From assembly GCA_944363565.1 (NCBI GenBank), contig CALVUI010000001.1:558350-591731 (forward strand): 33,382 nt of DNA, given 5' to 3'. This DNA comes from an uncultured Bacilli bacterium. GTDB lineage: Bacteria; Bacillota_I; Bacilli_A; RFN20; CAG-826. Below are positions 24,021 through 33,382 of the stretch, in pieces (the stretch's first letter is position 1; each line of letters starts with the position of its first letter). The notes under the pieces are model-generated. The model did not search any database. It was not told the origin of the DNA and saw only the letters and a program-made list of their open reading frames with translations. The position numbers and the translations under genes are program-made.

Positions 24021-24858
24021 CCTCGAAGGTATGGAAGTAACGGAGATAGGCCTTCCGGCAGTAAGGTGGTATGTCTTTGTCCTTTATGGCCTCGCCTTTG
24101 AATGAATAGGGGCCGTTGACCTTCCAGGCCTTGAAGAGGGAAGGCTGTATCGCCGCCCTAGGGCAAAGGAAGACGCAACCCATGCAGCCGATGCAGTGTT
24201 TGCCAAACTTCGGAAGGCCTTTTTCCAGAGTGATGTTACCGACCGGGCAGGAAGAGGCGCATAAGCCGCAGGAGACGCAGTCGCCGTTGGCCTTGAAGTG
24301 ACGGCCGATCAGAGGCATCGCCACCTGTTCGATCCGTAGAACAAAGGAAACCGGACGGGACCAAAGGGGAATCTTCAGGAAGTGCGGTTCTCCTCCCAAG
24401 ATGGTTTTGGTAACCTCGGGGATCCTTCTTTCCACCACTCCCCACATCCGCCTCGCCATTTCCTCCTTATGACGGAAGATGATGTTGTAAGGCATGACGA
24501 AGGAGAAGCCTCCCAAGACCTCATAGCCTTTCTTTTTAAGAAGGGCCAAGGGCCTACTTTGGGCCGCGAAATTGAGGTGGAGGGGTTCGCCGCTACTTTG
24601 GATGAGGTAGGTTTTGATCGGCTTCGAGGCTTTGGGCAGCCTCTTGATGAAATCGATGATGGGCCTTGGGGCGTTGAAGGCGTGAACAGGATAGCCTATC
24701 AGCAAAGTATCGGACTGACCGATGTTTTCCGCCTTGCTTTTGACATTGTAAAACGAGAACCCATGACCCAAGGAAGAGATGGCTTTTCCGATTTCCTCCA
24801 TTACCTTCCGGGTATTGCCGGACCCGGTTAGGCAATAAGCGGCCACTCTCTTCCCCAT
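23995..24858 (-). CDS. EFR1-type flavodoxin-ferredoxin fusion protein
   Basis: A 287-residue redox protein. The N-terminal flavodoxin-like domain has the FMN phosphate loop TGSGNTRKV (11-19) and the YPVHAFNAPRPIIDFIKRLP segment. The C-terminal part holds two [4Fe-4S] motifs: C194-x2-C-x2-C-x3-C204-P and C222-x2-C-x2-C-x3-C232-P. The family probably transfers electrons in anaerobes; partners are unknown. The middle region (about 125-190) has amphipathic segments that may touch the membrane. A TAAAAT box 9 nt before the ATG and no Shine-Dalgarno suggest a leaderless message separate from the beta-galactosidase gene upstream. Its presence supports an anaerobic lifestyle. Confidence 0.88.
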   Translation of the reverse strand: MGKRVAAYCLTGSGNTRKVMEEIGKAISSLGHGFSFYNVKSKAENIGQSDTLLIGYPVHAFNAPRPIIDFIKRLPKASKPIKTYLIQSSGEPLHLNFAAQSRPLALLKKKGYEVLGGFSFVMPYNIIFRHKEEMARRMWGVVERRIPEVTKTILGGEPHFLKIPLWSRPVSFVLRIEQVAMPLIGRHFKANGDCVSCGLCASSCPVGNITLEKGLPKFGKHCIGCMGCVFLCPRAAIQPSLFKAWKVNGPYSFKGEAIKDKDIPPYCRKAYLRYFHTFEDEAKTPQK

Positions 24859-24867
24859 TTGAGAGGG

Positions 24868-24873
24868 ATTTTA
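24868..24873 (-). promoter_or_regulatory. -10 box of the EFR1 gene, leaderless geometry
   Basis: TAAAAT on the minus strand ends 9 nt before the ATG at 24858. It lies in the 50-base gap after the beta-galactosidase stop; no convincing -35 is seen. Confidence 0.45.
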
Positions 24874-24908
24874 GGAACACCAAAGGGTTGCAGGCAAGGA
24901 GGTATTTC

Positions 24909-28664
<3,756 letters not shown>

Positions 28665-28668
<4 letters not shown>

Positions 28669-28766
28669 AGGCCGCTCCCCCGTTTAAAAAGATGAAGGAG
28701 GAAGATGGGATTCGACCGAAAAGATTCGGACCGACCGAGGGGAATTCGGATCATCGCTTCCTTCAT
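28665..28766 (-). CDS. Possible 33-residue leader peptide upstream of the PH-domain gene
   Basis: ATG at 28766 has a strong Shine-Dalgarno (AGGAG, 7 nt spacing). The frame encodes MKEAMIRIPLGRSESFRSNP and then a short hydrophobic, basic end (IFLLHLFKRG...). Its TGA overlaps the ATG of the PH-domain gene as ATGA, the same coupling used throughout the window. This combination is unlikely by chance and fits a coupled leader or small protein. Confidence 0.5.
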
Positions 28767-28804
28767 GGCTTTTCTCCTAGCACAAGGATAAACCAAGGAA
28801 GGAT

Positions 28805-28833
28805 AGAGAAAAAGGAGGGGGTGACCCCTCCTT
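28805..28833 (-). terminator. Rho-independent terminator after the gene at 28850
   Basis: On the minus strand AAGGAGGGG-TCAC-CCCCTCCTT (28833-28812) is a perfect 9-bp stem, followed by TTTCTCT. It lies 17 bases past the stop at 28850. Confidence 0.85.
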
Positions 28834-28849
28834 CCATCAAGAGGAAAAA

Positions 28850-29386
28850 CTAGTCTTCTTTGCCGTCTTTGGGTTCTTCGGTCTCTTTGGCCTCTTCGGC
28901 TTCTTCGGTCTCTTGGACTTCCTTGGCCTCTTCGACGGCTTCCTTACCGTCCTTGGAAGCGGCCTTCTTCTTTATCTTCCGTTTGGGATAGGGACCGACC
29001 ACGTAGGAGATAATCGGGACCGAAAGGTACAAGACGAGGGCAATCAATAGGAGATAGGCCCCGGCTCCGGGAACCCCGCCCCTCGGACCCGAGAGGTCGA
29101 TGAGGAGATATAGCCCATAGGCCAAACTAGCGAGGATCAAGAGGGCCCCGAGGATGCTCCAATGGGGCCGGTGGAAGAAGGAAAGACCTAGGCCCACCAG
29201 TGGCAAGAGGATGAAGAGATAGACGTAATACTGCTCATTGGGGGCCAAGGCGTCCCCGAAACTCACCTCCGGAGTGACGGAACTGCCTTGGATGAAGGGC
29301 AGGAAAATGGCGATGAGCAGTAGCAAAGTGCCTACGAAGACGATGCCGAGGCAGATGTTATCCCAAAACTTAATCTTCTTTTCCAT
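28850..29386 (-). CDS. Four-helix membrane protein with charged C-terminal tail
   Basis: A 178-residue protein with about four hydrophobic segments in the first 130 residues, including CLGIVFVGTLLLLIAIFLPF. Then comes a basic stretch (YPKRKIKKKAASK) and a tail of about 40 residues made almost entirely of Glu, Lys, Ala and Thr in an E-E-A-(K/E)-E-T-E pattern, probably disordered or a single charged helix in the cytoplasm. No family is recognised. GGAGG lies 10 nt before the ATG. It overlaps the upstream gene by 17 bases and is followed by a terminator, so the two form a unit. Both proteins end in G-K-E-D. Confidence 0.7.
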   Translation of the reverse strand: MEKKIKFWDNICLGIVFVGTLLLLIAIFLPFIQGSSVTPEVSFGDALAPNEQYYVYLFILLPLVGLGLSFFHRPHWSILGALLILASLAYGLYLLIDLSGPRGGVPGAGAYLLLIALVLYLSVPIISYVVGPYPKRKIKKKAASKDGKEAVEEAKEVQETEEAEEAKETEEPKDGKED

Positions 29387-29963
29387 TGAGCAAGGACCTC
29401 CTGGCTTCGGCGTATTCTTCTTCGCTGATCTTTCCGTTGGCCTTGAGGTTCTCTAGTTCGCTCAGGCGTTCGTCGAGGCCCGACCCGTCCTTCTTATGGA
29501 AGAACTTGTACAAGGGCTCGAAAAGATAATTGGAAGTGAGATCGAGAAGGAGAATGAGGATGAGGAAGACCGCGTAGAGGATGAGGATCCACGAGGAATC
29601 GATGACCTTGCCACCGAAGCCATTCAAAAGGTCGGTCGCACTGGAAACCCCGGTCACGAGGTAGAAGGAGAAGGTGATCCCGATCATCTCGACGATGTAT
29701 TCGATGGGTTTCGGAGCCTTCTTCAAATCGATGAAGCAGATGGTCGGGGCAAGGAACAAGACGAAGCAGACGAAGATCGCGGAGAAGAAGTTCACCGACT
29801 CGCCGCTCGCGCCCAAGAGGTCGAAGAGATAGACCTGGCCCGAAGAGACCGAGGTCCCGTTCCCGGTCACCGCTAGCATCGGGACCAAACAGGCGATCAA
29901 GAAAAGGATGATGGACAAAAGGGCTAAGACCTTTTTGATGATATTAAGGACTTTCTGAACCAT
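29370..29963 (-). CDS. Four-helix membrane protein with SHOCT-like C-terminus
   Basis: A 197-residue protein with about four membrane segments (for example VLALLSIILFLIACLVPML and WILILYAVFLILILLLDLTS). A short C-terminal domain reads LDERLSELENLKANGKISEE followed by EYAEARRSLL, the L-x-x-L-x-x-x-G-x-I-(S/T)-x-E-E-(Y/F) pattern of SHOCT domains, which tend to sit at the ends of membrane proteins and may mediate oligomerisation. It has a strong Shine-Dalgarno (AAGGAGG, 7 nt) and a TATAAT promoter about 25 bp upstream of the start. Its function is unknown. It is co-transcribed with the overlapping gene at 29386. Confidence 0.75.
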   Translation of the reverse strand: MVQKVLNIIKKVLALLSIILFLIACLVPMLAVTGNGTSVSSGQVYLFDLLGASGESVNFFSAIFVCFVLFLAPTICFIDLKKAPKPIEYIVEMIGITFSFYLVTGVSSATDLLNGFGGKVIDSSWILILYAVFLILILLLDLTSNYLFEPLYKFFHKKDGSGLDERLSELENLKANGKISEEEYAEARRSLLNGKED

Positions 29964-29987
29964 AGGTTGTCCTCCTTACGGAAAGAT

Positions 29988-29993
29988 ATTATA
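29988..29993 (-). promoter_or_regulatory. -10 box of the SHOCT membrane protein operon
   Basis: TATAAT on the minus strand, about 24 nt before the ATG at 29963, giving a normal short leader with Shine-Dalgarno. The -35 region (TTTTGA/TTGATT) is overlapped by an imperfect dyad, GATCGCGAT-N10-ATCGGGATC (30000-30027, one mismatch). Confidence 0.55.
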
Positions 29994-30039
29994 GGAAGAG
30001 ATCGCGATAATCAAAAAAATCGGGATCAAGTTTATTTGG

Positions 30040-30057
30040 ATTTCTCGAGTGAGAAAT
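30040..30057 (-). terminator. Weak hairpin downstream of rmuC
   Basis: A 7-bp stem, ATTTCTC-N4-GAGAAAT, about 46 bases past the rmuC stop. No T-run follows directly; a T7 tract is about 20 nt further. It may or may not terminate. Confidence 0.25.
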
Positions 30058-30103
30058 AGTTCAACAATAACCCAGCAGAAGTGGCATGTCTCCGCAAATA
30101 CGC

Positions 30104-31288
30104 CTATTCTTCGGGATTGATTTCAATCGCGTCAACCGTATCGATTTTGTCGATGCTCGCACTGGAAATGGCATCGAACTGTTTGGTGATTTTATCGGAG
30201 GTCGTGTTGAGATCGTTCTTGGCTCTTTCGAGTGAATCGATGCGGGTAGCCAAGGTCGTCCACCTCTCCTTGAAGCGTCTGAACTCATCCCCGAGGGCGG
30301 CCAAAGCCTTCTCGATCTCCCCGAGGTTTTCGGCCCGCTTGACCTGCTTGTTGAAGAAGTTGACGGTGGCCAATAAGGGATGGAGGGTCGAAGGCGAGGC
30401 CAGGATGACGTTCTTCGACCGGGCGTTTTCCACCACATCGCTCAAATTGGTATTGATGAACCACATGATGCCGTCACTGGGGACGAAGAGAATGGCAAAA
30501 GGAGCCGTCACATTGGGAACCACGTAACCGGCGACCTTGCCGATATGGACGAGGACTTCCTTCTTGAACTGCTTGAGAGCCGCCTCCTTCTCCCCTTCCT
30601 TGGCGGTCCCGTCCAGCAGGGTCTCGTAGTTGCTGAAGGGGAACTTCGAGTCGATGCAGATCAGGTGGTTGGGTTCAGGCAAGAAGACGACCGCGTCGGG
30701 TCTAATCGTCTCGCCGCTGAGGTTCTTGAAGGTATATTGCTCGCTGTAGCCGTCGGGATAATCGCCGAAGACGCTATTGAGGAGATTCGAGAGGGTCAAT
30801 TCCCCAAAACGTCCCCGGCTTTGGTTGCCCCTAAGGATCTTGGTGAGGTCGAGGACGTTGTCCTCCAAGGATCCGAGGTTCTTCTGGGCCTCGTCGATCT
30901 TCCCGAGCTTCTCTGAGAAATCCTTGAAGAAGTCATTGGAGGTCTTGAGGGAGTTGGTCAGTTGTTCGTTGACGCCTTTGGAAAGGACGTTGATCTTCTC
31001 CTGGAGTTCGGAATCGAGCTTATGCATCTTCTCCCCGAACTCGTTGTTCTGCTTGACGATCTTCTCATTGAGCTCCGCAAAACTCTTGACCATCGCGACA
31101 TTGAGGTCCTGCGAGAGTTTGGCGATGCTTTGCTGCAGTTCCTTGGTATCGTCCGTCGGAACCATCGGAGGATTCACTAATGGCATTCCTTCCTTGTTCT
31201 TTCTAAGCTCACGGAAGGCAAGGAAGCCAAGAAGACCAAAGACCAAGACGGCGAGGATAATGAGAAGGGCGATTTCCAAAGGTGTCAT
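30104..31288 (-). CDS. rmuC: DNA recombination protein RmuC
   Basis: A 394-residue protein of the RmuC family, which has a PD-(D/E)xK nuclease-like core and limits inversion at short inverted repeats. One N-terminal membrane anchor (about 5-25) is followed by a coiled coil (about 45-140, including FGEKMHKLDSELQEKINVLS). The RmuC core contains QSRGRFGELTLSNLLN, IRPDAVVFLPEPNHLICIDS with the catalytic D and D-S-K, YVVPNVTAPFAILFVPSDG and a late helical section. GAGG sits 8 nt before the ATG. It follows kdpD on the same strand after a terminator, so it is probably transcribed on its own; the 250-base gap upstream shows no other gene. Confidence 0.93.
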   Translation of the reverse strand: MTPLEIALLIILAVLVFGLLGFLAFRELRKNKEGMPLVNPPMVPTDDTKELQQSIAKLSQDLNVAMVKSFAELNEKIVKQNNEFGEKMHKLDSELQEKINVLSKGVNEQLTNSLKTSNDFFKDFSEKLGKIDEAQKNLGSLEDNVLDLTKILRGNQSRGRFGELTLSNLLNSVFGDYPDGYSEQYTFKNLSGETIRPDAVVFLPEPNHLICIDSKFPFSNYETLLDGTAKEGEKEAALKQFKKEVLVHIGKVAGYVVPNVTAPFAILFVPSDGIMWFINTNLSDVVENARSKNVILASPSTLHPLLATVNFFNKQVKRAENLGEIEKALAALGDEFRRFKERWTTLATRIDSLERAKNDLNTTSDKITKQFDAISSASIDKIDTVDAIEINPEE

Positions 31289-31481
31289 AACAGTAACCTC
31301 AACTTCGTTGGACTAGATTATGTCCCAAGACGAAAGTGGTATCTATAAAGACTCGAAATCATAATCCAACACGTACATGAAATTCCCCCTTTTTAACAAA
31401 CCATTTGGGAAATCATCGTGATTTGGATCTTCGTTTTCTTAACACATTGAAGGCCAATATCCTCGCAATAACCGGACATAC

Positions 31482-31513
31482 AAAGAAAAAGAGCCAGGAT
31501 TTACGGTCCTGGC
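31482..31513 (-). terminator. Rho-independent terminator of kdpD
   Basis: On the minus strand GCCAGGA-N7-TCCTGGC (31513-31493) forms a perfect 7-bp stem followed by TCTTTTTCTTT. It begins about 27 bases after the kdpD stop. Confidence 0.85.
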
Positions 31514-31539
31514 CCTTCCTTCGATAATGTGGCCCTTAT

Positions 31540-33054
31540 CTACAAGACCAAGCCCAGGAGGGACTTGATCTGACTGAAGACCAGACGGTCGGTGACGGTT
31601 AGTTTCGAGGTCAGGCAGGAGAAGGCCACGACGGCGATCCCCTTCCGGGTCTTGATCGGAAGGTAGATGGCCCGCGCGTCCCTCAGGGTATCGGTCCCCT
31701 TCCCGGCCGGGAGATTGTTCATCTTGACCCACTCTATGACCCCCTGTTCATGGGGGGTATCCCAGAAGGAGCAGTCTTCCTTGTTGTAGATCGACACCGC
31801 ACTGCGTTCCCCATAGACCGCACAGGACCTCAGGAACGAACGCGCCAAGATGTCGGCGATCGTCTGTTCGGGCTGGGTCGATTCGAAGAGCTCGGTCTCG
31901 ATGACGTTATGGATATCCAATATCCGATTCGCCGTCCGGTACTTACGAAGCAGCTTCTTTGGCTGGAAGACGTCGGAAAGGAACTTCAGGATCCCATTGC
32001 TCTTGTAGCCGGTGTGGTTGCCATCGGGGACGATGAGCAACTGGAGATTGGGCATCCGGGCAATGAACTTTTCCTCGAGCCCGCCCTTGCGGCCAGCCGA
32101 TTGCCAGGTTTTTCCGAGGACCAAGTCGGTGATCCCGGCTACCCGGACGTAATCCGCCACGGTCTCGACGATGTCATCGCCATATTTGACAACCAACTCC
32201 CCGCCCAAATCCTTGACCACCTTCATGTGGTTCTTGAGGTAATGGGCGGCCGAGTCGTTGAGTTCCCCATGGGTCTCGACGTAGAGGGCGCTGAACTTGC
32301 AGTGGTAGGCCGAGGCCATCCGGGCCGCGATATGGATATTGCGTTCCGAGGATGGTGATGGAGAAATAAGAACCAGGATCTTGGTCCGACGGAGGCTTCT
32401 GTCGCTCAGTTTTTCGATGCGGTCGGCGTTACGCCGGAGGTACATTTCCCGAAGCGAGGAAAGCTGGTCGGTCTTGAAGAAGTTCTCGAGGGCCACGGCC
32501 GCCCGCGACTTCTTGTAGATCTTCCCTTCCTTCATCCGTTCAATGAGGGCCGAGGGTTCGATGTCGACCAAGACGACCTCGTCGGCATAGTCGAAGATGT
32601 TGTCGGGGACCCGTTCGTTGACGTTGACGTTGGTGGCCCCGTCGACCAGGTCATGGAGGCCTTCGATATGCTGGACGTTGATGGTGGTCCAGACCTCGAG
32701 GCCGTTGTTGACCAGTTCCTGGACGTCGATCCAGCGCTTCTGGTTCTTGCTCCCTTCGGCGTTGGTGTGGGCCAATTCGTCTACCAAAAGGATGTCGGGC
32801 CGCCTTTTGAGGGCGGCGTCGACATCGAATTCATGGAGGGTGATGTTTTTGTATTTGATGGTTTTGAGAGGCAAGACTTCGAGGCCTTCCGCCATCTTCA
32901 TGGTCTCGGGCCGATCGTGGGGTTCGATGTAGCCGATGACGACATCCTTCCCCTCTTTCTTCGCTTCCTGGGCTGCCCGCAGCATGGTGTAGGTCTTCCC
33001 GACACCGGCTGCGTAGCCGAAGTAAATCCTAAGTTTTCCTCTACTCATGGTCAT
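31540..33054 (-). CDS. kdpD: KdpD-type potassium sensor lacking membrane and kinase domains
   Basis: A 504-residue protein. The N-terminal KdpD domain starts RIYFGYAAGVGKTYTMLRAA (Walker A-like, about 9-28) and includes PDILLVDELAHTNAEGSKNQ and VWTTINVQHIEGLHDLV. A Usp-type domain (about 225-345) includes ILVLISPSPSSERNI and ends QLLIVP. A GAF-like domain then runs to the end (ILARSFLRSCAVYGERSAVS). Full KdpD (about 890 residues) has four membrane helices between Usp and GAF and a HisKA-HATPase after it; all are absent and a terminator follows. Start at 33054 overlaps the kdpC fragment stop as ATGA. The intact frame suggests a stable short form that senses K+ or a nucleotide (Usp binds c-di-AMP in Staphylococcus) without phosphorylating KdpE itself. 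Confidence 0.88.
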   Translation of the reverse strand: MTMSRGKLRIYFGYAAGVGKTYTMLRAAQEAKKEGKDVVIGYIEPHDRPETMKMAEGLEVLPLKTIKYKNITLHEFDVDAALKRRPDILLVDELAHTNAEGSKNQKRWIDVQELVNNGLEVWTTINVQHIEGLHDLVDGATNVNVNERVPDNIFDYADEVVLVDIEPSALIERMKEGKIYKKSRAAVALENFFKTDQLSSLREMYLRRNADRIEKLSDRSLRRTKILVLISPSPSSERNIHIAARMASAYHCKFSALYVETHGELNDSAAHYLKNHMKVVKDLGGELVVKYGDDIVETVADYVRVAGITDLVLGKTWQSAGRKGGLEEKFIARMPNLQLLIVPDGNHTGYKSNGILKFLSDVFQPKKLLRKYRTANRILDIHNVIETELFESTQPEQTIADILARSFLRSCAVYGERSAVSIYNKEDCSFWDTPHEQGVIEWVKMNNLPAGKGTDTLRDARAIYLPIKTRKGIAVVAFSCLTSKLTVTDRLVFSQIKSLLGLVL

Positions 33055-33239
33055 AGGAGCCCGTCGAGGGCCAAATTGACGAGCAGGACATTGACGGTCG
33101 GATCGCCGAAGATCCAGAGCCAACGCCCTTCCGTATACTTGCTGATGACGTCTCGGACATAGCCTTCATAGACCTCCTCATCGTAATCGTTGAGGATAGT
33201 ATAGCCCGTCTCGACCTCTCCTTCACCGATTATATCTTT
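33051..33239 (-). pseudogene. kdpC: KdpC C-terminal fragment
   Basis: The frame directly upstream of kdpD reads ...YVRDVISKYTEGRWLWIFGD, then PTVNVLLVNLALDGLL and a stop. This matches the end of KdpC, the accessory subunit of the KdpFABC potassium ATPase, whose C-terminus is (L/V)-I-x-x-(H/Y)-T-E-G-R-x-L-x-x-F-G-E-P-x-V-N-V-L-x-L-N-L-A-L-D. Only about 60 of roughly 190 residues are present. Upstream the frame enters AT-rich DNA, has no start codon and meets a stop near 33271. No kdpF, kdpA or kdpB is visible. Confidence 0.75.
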
Positions 33240-33258
33240 CTTTAAAATTAAATGCTTA

Positions 33259-33264
33259 TATAAT
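33259..33264 (+). promoter_or_regulatory. Possible -10 box of the P-type ATPase gene
   Basis: TATAAT about 32 nt before the ATG at 33297, in AT-rich sequence where such matches are common. The leader contains AAGGGA before the start codon. Confidence 0.35.
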
Positions 33265-33296
33265 ATTTATCCATCGTAAAGAGTTGAAGGGAATTT

Positions 33297-33382
33297 ATGG
33301 ATGAACGTTTAAACAAAATTTATAAAGGAACATCAAGACAAATATATCTAGAATTAGAAACGAGTGCACATGGGTTATCAAA
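33297..33382 (+). CDS. Cation-transporting P-type ATPase, N-terminal part, cut by window edge
   Basis: Only 28 codons are visible, MDERLNKIYKGTSRQIYLEL and then ETSAHGLS. The L-x-T-S-x-x-G-L-S pattern is the N-terminal regulatory segment of P-type cation ATPases (Mg2+ or Ca2+ type), where it is followed by E-A-x-x-R-L-x-x-Y-G. A Shine-Dalgarno (AAGGGA) precedes the ATG. Codons end in A or T (TTA, AAA, ATA, AGA), very unlike the GC-ending codons of every other gene in the window. The family call rests on a short motif. Confidence 0.5.
   Translation, partial: MDERLNKIYKGTSRQIYLELETSAHGLS

Noticed and set aside
28850-28970. Tandem DNA repeats in the E/K-rich tail
   Set aside because: The sequence has repeated GAG/GAA and ctcttcgg-like units, but they are imperfect and explained by the biased amino acid tail of the protein; not a CRISPR or satellite array.
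31390-31481. A 28-codon minus-strand frame between kdpD and rmuC
   Set aside because: No Shine-Dalgarno; it starts within the T-tract of the kdpD terminator and has no coding-like codon use.

Overview
The window is bacterial chromosome with mid-50s GC by eye. TGA is used as a stop codon (many ATGA stop/start overlaps), so the standard bacterial code applies. The gene set suggests an uncultured, probably gut-associated member of the Bacillota (Bacilli-like): PhoP-type direct repeats before pst, lipoproteins, an EFR1-type ferredoxin, JetABC, a SHOCT protein, and nothing specific to an outer membrane. That placement is inference; no rRNA or tRNA gene was seen.

Layout. 1-5754 (minus) is a compact six-gene operon: sugar/cation-type MFS carrier, zinc-dependent phospholipase C-like protein, small anchored protein, cardiolipin synthase, a decayed iron-alcohol-dehydrogenase-like protein and the start of an aldose 1-epimerase. 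5796-9609 holds small housekeeping units: a membrane protein, 3-methyladenine glycosylase Tag, an Xre regulator, a HAD phosphatase with inorganic pyrophosphatase, and an unknown membrane protein. 9623-10816 is an unknown lipoprotein. 10904-16829 (minus) is a complete phosphate regulon operon, pstS-pstC-pstA-pstB-phoU-phoB/P-phoR, with every junction overlapping. A three-repeat Pho box lies upstream of it, in the space shared with a divergent GT-C glycosyltransferase (16965-18473). 18518-23819 (minus) is a jetA-jetB-jetC SMC operon without jetD. 23886-29963 (minus) carries an EFR1 flavodoxin-ferredoxin, a GH2 beta-galactosidase, a PH-domain protein with a possible coupled leader peptide, and two small membrane proteins. 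30104-33054 has rmuC and a KdpD that stops before its kinase. The right edge has a kdpC tail fragment and then an abrupt switch to AT-rich DNA with the start of a P-type ATPase on the plus strand.

How the genes work together. The pst/pho block is self-contained: phosphate capture, import, PhoU signalling and a two-component system, very probably autoregulated through the Pho box. The first operon suggests a link between lipid or envelope remodelling and sugar uptake.

Most notable observations: (1) PstS has its two halves in the opposite order from normal PstS, which looks like a circular permutation; (2) many first genes have a -10 box (TAGAAT, TATAAT, TAAAAT or TATACT) only 6-9 nt before the start codon and no ribosome binding site, indicating widespread leaderless transcripts; (3) JetABC lacks its JetD nuclease; (4) KdpD lacks the kinase half and kdpC is a fragment at a composition break that could be a recombination point or an assembly join.
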